Assembly (NCBI GenBank): GCA_025353105.1
Contig: JANXRG010000079.1
Coordinates: 1 to 62,981, forward strand
Length of the DNA stretch: 62,981 bases
Reading direction: 5' to 3'
From: Verrucomicrobiota bacterium
Lineage (GTDB): Bacteria; Verrucomicrobiota; Verrucomicrobiia; Chthoniobacterales; SZAS-18
Shown: positions 52,288 through 61,115 of the stretch, in pieces
Position numbering within the stretch: the first letter of the stretch is position 1
Layout: every line of letters starts with the position of its first letter
Position numbers and translations under genes: made by a program
Notes under the pieces: generated by a model
Told to the model about the DNA's origin: nothing
Databases searched by the model: none
What the model saw: only the letters and a program-made list of their open reading frames with translations

Positions 52288-53286
52288 ATGAATCCATTTA
52301 GCAGACTCAAACACGCGCTGGTCAGCGCGTTCGATTCCGATCATTTCACGGACTCACCTGAAGCCATTCGCGCGCAGCCGGAACGCATCGATCCGGCGCG
52401 TTGCATGTCGTTTGTCATCCTCCACCTCGGCTGCCTGGGCATCATCTGGGTCGGCTGGAGCTGGGCCGCGGTCTGGACCGCGGTCGCGCTCTACTTCATC
52501 CGGATGTTCTTCGTCACGGGCATCTACCACCGGTACTTCAGCCACAAGACTTACTCCACCTCGAGGTTGGTGCAGTTCTTCATGGCGCTCGCCGGCACCA
52601 CCTGCGTGCAACGCGGGCCGCTCTGGTGGGCGTACATCCACCGCCATCATCATCAGCATTCCGACGAGCCGCCAGACGTGCACTCGCCGGTCCAGCACGG
52701 ATTCTGGTGGTCGCACATCGGCTGGATCACCAGCAACAAGAACCATCCGACCGATTACACGAAGGTGCGCGATCTCGCGAAGTTTCCGGAGCTCGTGTTT
52801 CTGAATCGCTTCGACTTGGTCGGCTCTGCGCTGCTGATCGTGATGCTGCTCGGTTTCGGTTTCGCACTGCGCGCCGGGGGTATCGATACCTCACCGCTGC
52901 AGATGCTCGTGTGGGGCTACTTCGTTAGCACCACGTTTCTGTTCCACGGCACAGCTTGCATCAATTCCATGGCGCACGTGTTCGGCCGGCGTCGTTTCGA
53001 GACGGATGACGACAGCCGGAACAGCTTCATCCTGTCGCTCATCACGCTGGGCGAGGGCTGGCACAATAACCACCACCGGTACATGTCGACGGTCCGCCAG
53101 GGATTCTACTGGTGGGAGATCGACATCACGTATTACGCGCTGCGCATGATCTCGTGGACCGGCCTCATCTGGGGTCTCAAGGGAGTGCCGCAGAAGATCT
53201 ACGATTCGGTCGGGAATCGGGCGCCGGCGGAAAAGGAAACCGCTGCAGCCATCGCGGTGGCTATTACCGCGGAGCCCGTGGCGTAG
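52288..53286 (+). CDS. Membrane fatty-acid (acyl-CoA delta-9 type) desaturase
   Basis: 332 residues from the ATG at 52288. Integral membrane di-iron desaturase with all three His boxes: HRYFSH, HRHHHQHSD and HNNHHRY, spaced as in stearoyl-CoA desaturases and bacterial DesC. Four hydrophobic segments (about 42-60, 63-85, 175-195 and 200-220). It introduces a cis double bond into membrane acyl chains, an oxygen-dependent step, so the organism can respond to cold in air. A strong terminator follows; no redox partner gene is adjacent. Confidence 0.93.
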   Translation: MNPFSRLKHALVSAFDSDHFTDSPEAIRAQPERIDPARCMSFVILHLGCLGIIWVGWSWAAVWTAVALYFIRMFFVTGIYHRYFSHKTYSTSRLVQFFMALAGTTCVQRGPLWWAYIHRHHHQHSDEPPDVHSPVQHGFWWSHIGWITSNKNHPTDYTKVRDLAKFPELVFLNRFDLVGSALLIVMLLGFGFALRAGGIDTSPLQMLVWGYFVSTTFLFHGTACINSMAHVFGRRRFETDDDSRNSFILSLITLGEGWHNNHHRYMSTVRQGFYWWEIDITYYALRMISWTGLIWGLKGVPQKIYDSVGNRAPAEKETAAAIAVAITAEPVA

Positions 53287-53313
53287 CCGATTCGAGCGCT
53301 GAATATTCAAGTG

Positions 53314-53348
53314 AGGCCCGTCATCGCAAGGTGGCGGGTCTTTCTTTT
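53314..53348 (+). terminator. Intrinsic terminator after the desaturase
   Basis: AGGCCCGTCA (53314-53323) pairs with TGGCGGGTCT (53332-53341) through 10 bp including wobble pairs, with an 8-base loop, followed by TTTCTTTT. Confidence 0.85.
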
Positions 53349-53413
53349 CGAAGGTGGATCGCGGTCGACCCCGACGCGATCCTCCGTTCGCCCGTCCCGC
53401 GCTGGACGCGGCT

Positions 53414-55669
53414 ATGAGACGCTGCTTCCATCCTCATATGTCCTGCCCCCGACTGATCGCCCCTGCGCTGGCCATTTTCCTGGTTAGCCGCTTTGCCGCG
53501 CCCGCCGCGGAGACCGAGTCACCCGATGTTCGCTTTTTTCGCGACCTCGCCGAGACGCGCAGCTACTCGCTCGGCCTCCCGGTTTCGCCCCAGCTGACAC
53601 CGGACGGGAAACACGTCATTTTTCTTCGCAGCGGTCCGCGCAATCCCGTGCTGCGGCTGTATGAGATCAACGTGGAAAGCGGCGCGGAGCGCGAACTGCT
53701 TACACCTGAACAGATCCTAAAATCCGGAGGGGAGAAACTCAGCGTCGAGGAAAAGGCGCGGCGCGAGCGCCAGCGTCAGTCCCTGCGCGGCTTCACGACC
53801 TTTCAACTCACGCGCGATGGAACCCGCGTCCTCGTCGTGCTGGGCGGCAAGCTTTACGTCGTCACGCGCGCCGACGGAACCTTCACGGAGATGCCGGGGG
53901 CGGGCTGGATCGCCCCGCAGCTTTCTCCGGATGGTAAATTCATCGGCGTGGTGCGCGCAAACGAGCTGTTTGTCATTGACATCGGTTCCCGACAGGAACG
54001 TCAGCTCACGACCGGAGCAAACGAGTTCATCGAGCACGCAACCGCGGAGTTTGTCGCGCAGGAGGAGTTGGATCGCTTCGATGGATTTTGGTGGTCACCG
54101 GATTCCAAATCGATCGTCTATCAAGAAACCGACAACACCGGGGTGGAAGTTCGCTACATCAGCGATCCCTTGCACCCGGAGGCGCCGCCGGCGAAGAATT
54201 TTTACCCGCGCCCCGGGACGCCGAACGCGAAAGTGCGCCTCGGCATCGTTTCACGCGACGGGGGCGACACGCGCTGGATCGCGTGGGACAACGCGAAGTT
54301 TCCCTATCTGGCGCGGGTCGAATGGAAGGAAGCAAAAGCGCCGCTCACGCTTTATGTGCTGGATCGGGTGCAGCAAACCGGGTTGATGCTCACCGTCGAT
54401 GCAGCGACCGGAGCGACCCGGGAAATCCTGCGCGAGGCCGACCGGGCGTGGTTGAACGTCGAGCGGAGGATGCGCCCCCGATGGCTCACGGACGGCAGCG
54501 GGTTCCTGTGGCCGAGCGAGCGTAGTGGCCGCTGGCAGCTCGAACTGCGCCGGGCCGATGGCACCTTCAAGGTGAATGTGACGAATGAGGGCGACGGCTT
54601 TGCCGAACTGGTGGGACCGGCGAACATTTCTCCGACTGACATGGTTCAGTTTGCCGGTGGTGCCGACTCGCGCGAGCTGCAGATTTATTCTTGCTCGATC
54701 GATGGCAAGGGCGAACGCAAGGCGCTCACCTCGGGTCGCGGGATGCACGACGCCGTGATGTCCGACTCCGCCAATGTCTGGCTGCATCAATTTGATTTGG
54801 TCGGCGGACGGGCCGGCTGGGAGGTCTGCGACCCGGATGGCAAGTCCGTGCGCGTGCTGCCGAGCGTCGCCGAAAAACCGCCGGTCGCCCCCAAGAACGA
54901 GTTGGCCCGAGTGAAGGGGGAGCGGGAGTACGACGCGTCGATTGTCCGGCCCAGTAATTTCAAGCCCGGGCAAAGCTATCCCGTCATCCTTGATGTCTAC
55001 GCCGGACCCCAGGCCAAGCAGGTGACCGCAACGTTCCGGCGCTTTTTTGTCCCGCAATGGTATGCGGATCATGGCTACATCGTCGTTTCCTTCGATGGTC
55101 GCGGAACGCCCAGACGCGGTCGTGACTGGGAACGAGCGATCCGTGGAAATTTCATCGATGTCGCGCTCAACGATCAGGTCGACGCTCTGCGCGCGCTCGC
55201 CAAGCAAGTGCCGGAAATGGATCTGTCCAGGGTCGGCGTTGCGGGCTGGTCCTTCGGCGGTTACTTCTCGGCCATGGCGGTACTTCGCCGTCCGGATGTT
55301 TTCAAATGCGGCGTCGCGGGCGCGCCGGTGGTGACATGGGAAAACTACGACACAACGTACACGGAGCGGTATCTGGGATTGCCGCAAGAGAATCCGGAAG
55401 CCTATCGAATCAGCAGCGTTCTGACCTATGCGGCCGACCTGAAGCGTCCGTTGCTCATCGTGCACGGCGCCACGGATGACAACGTCTACTTCCAGCATTC
55501 AGTTCAACTTGCCGATGCGTTATATCGGGCCGGCAAGCCCTTTGAGTTTCTGCCGTTGCTCGGCACCCACATGATCAGCGACCCGATGACCCGCCTGCGC
55601 CGAGAAGTGCGCGTGGCCGAGTTCTTCGACCGCAACCTGACGCCGAACAAGCCAGCCGCGACTCCGTAG
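53414..55669 (+). CDS. Dipeptidyl-peptidase IV-type S9 serine peptidase
   Basis: 751 residues; signal peptide ending around FAAPAAE if started at 53414 (an ATG at 53438 is equally possible). A beta-propeller (about 50-500) contains the DPP-IV marker AQEELDRFDGFWWSPDS, whose Glu pair fixes the substrate N-terminus. The C-terminal alpha/beta-hydrolase carries Ser in GWSFGGYF, Asp in HGATDDNV and His in LLGTHM. Exported enzyme that removes N-terminal X-Pro or X-Ala dipeptides; with PepP it equips the cell for proline-rich peptides. Monocistronic after a terminator. Confidence 0.93.
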   Translation: MRRCFHPHMSCPRLIAPALAIFLVSRFAAPAAETESPDVRFFRDLAETRSYSLGLPVSPQLTPDGKHVIFLRSGPRNPVLRLYEINVESGAERELLTPEQILKSGGEKLSVEEKARRERQRQSLRGFTTFQLTRDGTRVLVVLGGKLYVVTRADGTFTEMPGAGWIAPQLSPDGKFIGVVRANELFVIDIGSRQERQLTTGANEFIEHATAEFVAQEELDRFDGFWWSPDSKSIVYQETDNTGVEVRYISDPLHPEAPPAKNFYPRPGTPNAKVRLGIVSRDGGDTRWIAWDNAKFPYLARVEWKEAKAPLTLYVLDRVQQTGLMLTVDAATGATREILREADRAWLNVERRMRPRWLTDGSGFLWPSERSGRWQLELRRADGTFKVNVTNEGDGFAELVGPANISPTDMVQFAGGADSRELQIYSCSIDGKGERKALTSGRGMHDAVMSDSANVWLHQFDLVGGRAGWEVCDPDGKSVRVLPSVAEKPPVAPKNELARVKGEREYDASIVRPSNFKPGQSYPVILDVYAGPQAKQVTATFRRFFVPQWYADHGYIVVSFDGRGTPRRGRDWERAIRGNFIDVALNDQVDALRALAKQVPEMDLSRVGVAGWSFGGYFSAMAVLRRPDVFKCGVAGAPVVTWENYDTTYTERYLGLPQENPEAYRISSVLTYAADLKRPLLIVHGATDDNVYFQHSVQLADALYRAGKPFEFLPLLGTHMISDPMTRLRREVRVAEFFDRNLTPNKPAATP

Positions 55670-55676
55670 CGGCGTG

Positions 55677-56198
55677 AAACTCGAATTTCGAAATTCGAAA
55701 CTCGAAGTAAGATCTAAAAATTGGAAATGGGCGAAAAAGCGAGCGTGTCGACATCTTCCTTGTTCGGGCTTAATCGCTGTTGATTTCGTTTCCTTCGAGT
55801 TTCGAATTTCGAACTTCGAGTTTCTCTGTCGGACTTACGGCGGCGGCACGGTCCTGGGGATTGGCGCGGCTCGGAGGCTCTCTATTTCCGCGAGAATCCC
55901 CTCCACCAGCGCCTTGGTAATCTGTTCACCTTTCGCCTTCGTGGCAAACGTGGCGTTTCCATCGATGCCCGCCGGCGAATAGCCTCCCTCGCCATTCCGG
56001 AGCCGGGGACCGTGACGGTGGGCGTCGCGGCGGCAGCATTGGTCGGTTTTGTTCTTCGTCGACGAATTTCGTAGGGGCAACTCGAAGAAAGTGTAAGGGG
56101 TCGGAACGACCTGAAAACGGAACGCGTCGCGCCGTTCTATTTTCTCGCTTAGTCACGTTAGATTTAGTTTTCTTCGAGTTTCCAACTTCGAGTTTTCC
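55677..56198. repeat. TTCGAGTTT/AAACTCGAA repeat cluster
   Basis: Three tracts: 55677-55715 (AAACTCGAATTTCGAAATTC and GAAACTCGAAG), 55794-55827 (TTCGAGTTTCGAATTTCG) and 56173-56195 (TTCGAGTTTCCAACTTCGAG). The first is inverted relative to the others. The same motif family occurs at 7829-8076. A creatininase fossil lies between tracts two and three. Confidence 0.8.
55835..55990 (-). pseudogene. Fossil C-terminus of a creatininase-family protein
   Basis: The frame (open back to about 56080) reads GGYSPAGIDGNATFATKAKG, then EQITKALVEGILAEIESL, resembling the C-terminus of creatininase/formamidase-type amidohydrolases, where GDPxLATxEKG is followed by a helix of VEALVELI type. The upstream part lacks any similarity and there is no plausible start, so only the last 45 residues survive. 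It lies between two TTCGAGTTT repeat tracts. Confidence 0.5.
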
Positions 56199-56200
56199 AA

Positions 56201-56680
56201 ATGCATCCAAACGCCGAACTCATCACGTGCTTCTATTCCGCCTTTCAGAGACTCGACCACGCCGCGATGAAGGCCTGCTACCACGCGGACGCGACGTTTT
56301 CCGATCCGGTGTTTCGCGATCTGCGCGGTCCCCAGGTTGGCGCGATGTGGCATATGCTGTGTACCGCGGCGAAGAATTTTTCACTGACGTTTGGCGACGT
56401 CGAGGCCGAGGACGCGCGGGGTTCCGCGAACTGGGAGGCGCGTTACAGCTATTCCAAGACGGGTCGGAACGTCGTCAACCGCATCCACGCAGATTTCGAG
56501 TTTCGCGACGGCCTCATTTTTCGGCACCGCGACAGCTTTGATCTTCATCGTTGGATGGGGATGGCACTGGGCCCGGTCGGAACGCTGCTCGGCTGGCTGC
56601 CCCCGATGCAGGCGAAGGTGCGCACGGCGGCAGCGGCGGGCTTGGCGAAGTTTTGTGCGGCACATCCGGAGTATCGGTGA
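56201..56680 (+). CDS. SnoaL-like/NTF2-family protein
   Basis: 159 residues from the ATG at 56201, immediately after the repeat tract. NTF2-like fold: LITCFYSAFQRLDHAAMKAC, YHADATFSDPVF, ANWEARYSYSKTGRNVVN, ADFEFRDGLIFRHRDSFDL and WMGMALGP. Members range from small enzymes (isomerases, hydratases) to binding modules, so function cannot be given. It precedes the acr3 region by about 140 bp on the same strand; no link is known. Confidence 0.85.
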   Translation: MHPNAELITCFYSAFQRLDHAAMKACYHADATFSDPVFRDLRGPQVGAMWHMLCTAAKNFSLTFGDVEAEDARGSANWEARYSYSKTGRNVVNRIHADFEFRDGLIFRHRDSFDLHRWMGMALGPVGTLLGWLPPMQAKVRTAAAAGLAKFCAAHPEYR

Positions 56681-56821
56681 GACGTGCCGGGGCGGGCGGA
56701 AGCGCTCGACATTCTCAAGTTTTTTCGCGTCCGTTGGTCAGCGGGCTCGTCTCCTGGGCATGAACGCATTTGTCCTCGAATTCTTCGGGTTCATGGCAAA
56801 TGCCAACACCGCGTCCCGGCC

Positions 56822-57875
56822 ATGACTGAATCCGTCGCCAAAAACATGTCGTTCCTCGACCGTTATCTCACGGTCTGGATCTTCGCAGCCATGGGACTGG
56901 GAGTTTTTCTCGGGCATTTCGTGCTCTCCAACCCGGCGGCGTTTTTTGCTCCGCTGACGGTCGGCACGACCAACCTACCCATCGCGATTGGACTCATCCT
57001 CATGATGTATCCGCCGCTCGCGAAGGTGAAATATTCTCAGCTCCCCAAGGTCTTCGCCAACACCCGCATTCTCGCCCTCTCGCTGGTGCAGAACTGGATC
57101 GTCGGTCCCGTACTGATGTTCCTGCTCGCGGTGCTCTTCTTGCGTGACCACCCCGACTACATGGTCGGCATCATCCTCGTCGGCATTGCACGCTGCATCG
57201 CCATGGTGCTGGTCTGGAACCAGCTCGCCAAGCGCAGCAACGAATACGCCGCCGGTCTGGTCGCGCTGAATAGCATCGCGCAGATCCTCTTCTACAGCGT
57301 GTTCGCGTGGGTCTTCATCACCGTGTTGCCGCCTTACTTCGGGCTGGAAGGGCGCGTGGTCGTGATCGTGAAAGGACATTTTCTGGAGCGTGATGATCTA
57401 CCTGGGCATCCCGTTCGCCGCGGGAGTGCTCAGCCGTGTGGTCCTGGTGCCGCTCAAGGGCGAGGAGTGGTATGAGAAAACGTTCATCCCGCGCATTTCG
57501 CCGATCACCCTGACGGCGCTGCTCTTCACCATCGTCGTGATGTTTACGTTCAAGGGCGAGGCGATCGTGGAGTTGCCGCTCGACGTGCTGCGCATTGCCA
57601 TCCCGCTGACGATCTATTTCATCGTGATGTTCTTTGTGAGTTTCTTCATGGCGAAGAAACTCGGGGCGGACTATCCGCGCAGCACGACCCTGGCCTTCAC
57701 CTCGTCGGGCAACAACTTCGAGTTGGCAATTGCTGTGGCCATCGCGGTCTTCGGCCTTAACTCCGCCGTGGCCTTCGCCACCGTGGTCGGCCCCCTCATT
57801 GAGGTTCCAGTCCTGATCGGCCTGGTGCACGTGGCGCTGCGCCTGCGCCGTGGGTTTGCGCCGTCAGCCGTGTGA
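56822..57875 (+). pseudogene. acr3: Acr3-family arsenite efflux permease, broken by a +1 frameshift
   Basis: Acr3 pumps arsenite out of the cell through a ten-helix membrane permease. The first frame (from ATG 56822) gives [20 protein letters not shown], the conserved Cys in [19 protein letters not shown] and [12 protein letters not shown]. It fails near 57371, where GTGAAAGGACATT has one base too many. In the next frame the protein resumes as [20 protein letters not shown] and runs to the normal end ([18 protein letters not shown], then [10 protein letters not shown]). Removing one A or G from the AAAGG run would restore a full protein of about 350 residues. A real lesion, an assembly error, or rarely a programmed shift could explain it. 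Confidence 0.88.
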
Positions 57876-57991
57876 CGTTTCTACCGTCATTTGATGCCCA
57901 GAGCCATCGCGGCCCAGCGGTCCGACCTTCATCCAGCCTTCTGCCCGCGCCCCTGGGAGCATAGCGCGCTCATCGGCGCGAGTAATTGTTT

Positions 57992-58090
57992 TTTGAACTC
58001 GCGGTCGCGGTCACCATCGTTCCCGTCGGAAGGACCAATCGAGTTGCACTCGCGACGGTGGTCAGCGTCCTCGTGGGCGACGTGGCCAGC
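57992..58090 (+). pseudogene. Decayed second acr3 C-terminal fragment
   Basis: The frame reads FELAVAVTIVPVGRTNRVAL, then ATVVSVLV. This aligns with the intact Acr3 C-terminus ([20 protein letters not shown], then ATVVGPLI) with many changes and no flanking similarity. Located 120 bp after the acr3 stop. The rest of 57876-58378 shows no gene. Confidence 0.5.
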
Positions 58091-58352
58091 TGCCCAGCGT
58101 CTCCCGCGTTTGCAATGCCTCCCGCGACTGAAATCAGCACGGAGGTGCGGCTTGAGCCAACGTTGCGCAGACATGGTTTGGTGGCGAGCAGGCGCGTGGC
58201 ATTCTGGATTTCAAACCCGGGCCCTAATGCCGTCTAAGCGACATCGGTCACTCGGAGACCCGAAGGTTGGCCGTTCGAGTCATGCAAGAAGGCTTTCGGT
58301 CGTTAAAAGAGTCGCCGGATACAAAACGGATAGAAATATCCAATTACTTGTG

Positions 58353-58373
58353 GACATGCACATCCTATATGTC
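58353..58373 (+). promoter_or_regulatory. Candidate operator/promoter of the Rrf2 gene
   Basis: GACAT (58353-58357) and ATGTC (58369-58373) form an 11-base-spaced inverted repeat ending 5 bases before the Rrf2 ATG, overlapping an AT-rich CCTATAT that could serve as a -10 box. Rrf2 proteins bind palindromes of about this span, so autoregulation is possible. No confirmed consensus is matched. Confidence 0.4.
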
Positions 58374-58378
58374 ATCAT

Positions 58379-58885
58379 ATGGTCGTGCTCGCGCTTTCCC
58401 AGACCACCGGATACGCCATTCAGGCGCTCGCCTGTCTTACGATCGAAGGCGAGTCGAAATACGTTCGCGACCTCGCCGCGGACGCGAAGGTGCCGGCGGC
58501 CTACCTCTCGAAAATCGTCCAGCGTTTGAACAGGGCGGGCATCCTGATTTCGCGGCGCGGCTATTTGGGCGGCGTGCAACTTGCCCGCCCGGCCAACGCC
58601 ATCACGCTTCTTGAAATCTGCGAGGCGGTGGACGGACCGTTGTACCTTGGCGGGTGCCTGCTCGGTCTGGAGACCTGTACCGACGAGCGGGCTTGCTCGA
58701 CCCATGCCTTTTGGACGGTTACGAGGGCGAAGATTCGCGAGACCCTCGGGAAAATCACTCTCGCCGGTGTCGCCGAATTCGAGGCCAAACGACATACGGT
58801 GTCGCCGTCTTCGGCCGAGTGGAAACCGAGAGCGTCCCGCAAGCGCTCCGCCCGCAAACCCGCCCGCAAAGCCACTAGAAAGTAG
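58379..58885 (+). CDS. Rrf2-family transcriptional regulator with three-Cys cluster region
   Basis: 168 residues. N-terminal winged helix: LSQTTGYAIQALACLTIEG, VPAAYLSKIVQRLNRAGIL and the wing SRRGYLGGVQLARP. Three cysteines in GGCLLGLETCTDERACST match the arrangement that binds an iron-sulfur cluster in IscR, NsrR and related sensors. A Lys/Arg-rich tail follows (SRKRSARKPARKATRK). It lies 20 bp before the Fe-S subunit gene, so it probably senses redox, NO or Fe-S status and controls the oxidoreductase operon. Confidence 0.9.
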   Translation: MVVLALSQTTGYAIQALACLTIEGESKYVRDLAADAKVPAAYLSKIVQRLNRAGILISRRGYLGGVQLARPANAITLLEICEAVDGPLYLGGCLLGLETCTDERACSTHAFWTVTRAKIRETLGKITLAGVAEFEAKRHTVSPSSAEWKPRASRKRSARKPARKATRK

Positions 58886-58905
58886 ACGTAACCGACGATT
58901 CCACC

Positions 58906-59771
58906 ATGAATGCCGCACCTGAATCCGCAACCGCATCCCGGCCGCCGGGCCAGATGGACAGGCGCTCCCTCATCGCCCATCTCCTTTCGGTGGGGCCTCG
59001 TCGCTTGTTGCCGCCATGGGCGGCGCAGCCTTGGCGACCCTGGCGGCGGCGGAGGCATCCGCCGCGCAAGCCACCGGAGCAGGGGCGGTGACCACCACCA
59101 CAAAGCGAAAGTTTCGGTACGGCATGGTCATCGACACGTGGCGCTGCGTCGGCTGCAAGGCATGCGTGGTCGCGTGCAAGGCGGAGAACAAGACTCCGCC
59201 GGGTGTCTCTTACACGGTGGTGCTCGACGGCGTGATGGGGAACAGCCCGAACGACAAGCCGCTCTTCATGACGAAGCCGTGTTTTCACTGCGAGAACCCC
59301 CCGTGTGTGGACGTGTGTCCGGTCGGCGCAACCTTCAAGCGCAGCCAGGACGGGATTGTCGTCGTGGACTATGATCGCTGTATCGGGTGCCGCTACTGCA
59401 TCACCGGCTGCCCATATGGGGCGCGCTATTTCGACTACGGGGACGACTATCGCCAGGTCTCCGAAAAGACCGCGTGGGCGGACGTGCCGTCACCGGAATA
59501 CAGCCAGTTCATCAAGCGGAAGGAAAACAAGTCCCCCGCCGGCAACGTTCGGAAATGCACGTTCTGCGTTCACCTCCAGGACGCCGAGGGCAAATACGAC
59601 GAACACGGTGGCCGCTGGCCTGCCTGCGCCAAGACCTGCACCGGGCACGCGATTCATTTTGGCGACTTCAATGACCCCGAGAGCGCCGTGTCGCTCTTGC
59701 TGCGCGAGCGGCAGGCTATCCGCCTCAAGGAGGAATTGGGGACCAACCCGAACGTTTACTACCTGCTGTAA
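58906..59771 (+). CDS. Four-cluster ferredoxin (B) subunit of a molybdopterin oxidoreductase; Tat leader frameshifted
   Basis: Electron-transfer subunit with 4 x [4Fe-4S]: CVGCKACVVACKAENK, CFHCENPPCVDVCPVGA, CIGCRYCITGCPYGAR and CTFCVHLQD...CAKTC, as in PsrB, TtrB and DmsB. The leader is twin-arginine (MDRRSLIAHLLSVG, from 58954) but frame is lost at the GGGG run 58992-58995. A -1 shift there restores ASSLVAAMGGAALATLAAAE and the rest. The ATG at 59016 could still start a cytosolic protein without the RR motif. Followed 12 bp later by the membrane subunit with a good Shine-Dalgarno (AGGAGA). Confidence 0.85.
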
Positions 59772-59783
59772 GGAGACACCCAT

Positions 59784-61079
59784 ATGAGCACGGCAACCCT
59801 GACGACCGACCTTCCTGCCTCGAAGCCCCCGCTGGCCAGCAATTGGGTGCGAATGTTCCTCATCGCTCTGACGGCGGTGGGAATCCCGGCATTGCTTATC
59901 CGGCTTTACGCCGGCTTGAACATCACCGCGCTTGGCTCGGTCGTGCCATGGGGCGTGTGGGTCGCGTTCTACATTTACTTCATCGGGTTGAGCGCCGGAT
60001 CGTTTTTGCTCTCCTCGCTCATCTTCGTCTTTAAGAACGAAGAACTGGAACCGGTCGGTCGGCTCGCGGTGGTGCAGGCCTTTGCCTGTTTGATCACGGG
60101 GCTGGTCTTTATCTTCCTTGACCTCGGACACTGGGAGCGGTTCTGGCACGTCATGGCGTATCCACCGTGGGGCTCGGTGCTGGCGTGGGAAATCTGGTTC
60201 TACAATGCCTAAATCGTGGTGCTGCTCGTGGAGCTGTGGTTGCTGATGCGCCATGATATTGCCCGCTGGGCTCAGGAAACGCGAGGGATGCTAAAGCCGC
60301 TCTATCGACTGTTGAGTGTCGGCTACAAGTTTCCCGCGAACGCCGAGGCGAAAACTGTCATGGATTCCCGGACGAAGAAGCTGCTCAGCATCTTCGGCAT
60401 CATCGGCATCCCGATTGCGCTCGGCGTGCACGGCGGCACGGGCGCGATCTTCGCGGTGGTGAAGGCCCGACCCGGCTGGTATTCGGCCATCTTCCCGCTG
60501 ATTTTCATCGTCTCCGCGCTCGTCTCTGGCGGCGGATTGCTGCTCTTTCTGCGCGCCTTCATGGCCCCGAACCCACGCGAAGACCGGGTCATCCTTCCTG
60601 CCCTGGCGAAACTTACGGGCGGATTTCTCCTCTTCGACGTGCTGCTGTTGAGCCTTGAATTCTTGGTCGGTCTCTACGGCGCGATTCCAGAGCACCAGCA
60701 CGTCTTTCACCTCATGTTGTTCGGACCGTTCTGGTACATCTTCTGGATCCTGCAGCTCGGCATTGGCACCGTGCTGCCGCTGTTGCTCATCTTCTATCGT
60801 GGAGACAAGGCCGGCACCTTCCGCCTCGGCCTGGCGGGGTTGTGCATCTTCCTGGGAGTCTTCGGCGTGCGACTGAACATCGTCATACCGGCGCTCGCCG
60901 TGCCCGTCCTGCCCGGCTTCGATCACGCGTTCAACTCGGCACGGCTCGCGGCGCTCTACGTCCCGAACTGGATCGAGTGGCTCTCCAGCTTCGGCGTCAT
61001 TGGCGCCGCCGCATTGCTCACCAATTTCGCGATGCATTACCTGCCGATGCGAGAAAACCAGCCTGTCCCCAATCGTTAA
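59784..61079 (+). pseudogene. NrfD/PsrC-type membrane (C) subunit interrupted by a stop codon
   Basis: Quinone-interacting integral membrane subunit of the NrfD/PsrC/TtrC group, with about ten hydrophobic segments over 431 codons. ATG at 59784 follows AGGAGA. Codon 143 (60210-60212) is TAA inside WEIWFYNA-stop-IVVLLVELWL. Reading continues in the same frame to 61079 with normal helices (LSIFGIIGIPIALGVHGGTG, LLLSLEFLVGLYG). One base change from Tyr would create the stop. Without readthrough the protein is truncated after about four helices, disabling the complex. Confidence 0.85.
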
Positions 61080-61115
61080 ACTCAATCCACAACCCCAACC
61101 CAGAAATCCAAAGCC

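Noticed and set aside
56760-56840. Possible fossil of an ArsC-type phosphatase ([15 protein letters not shown]) before acr3
   Set aside because: Loosely resembles the CxxNxxRSxMAE loop, but the catalytic Cys and Arg are not in place and only about 15 residues match; could be chance.
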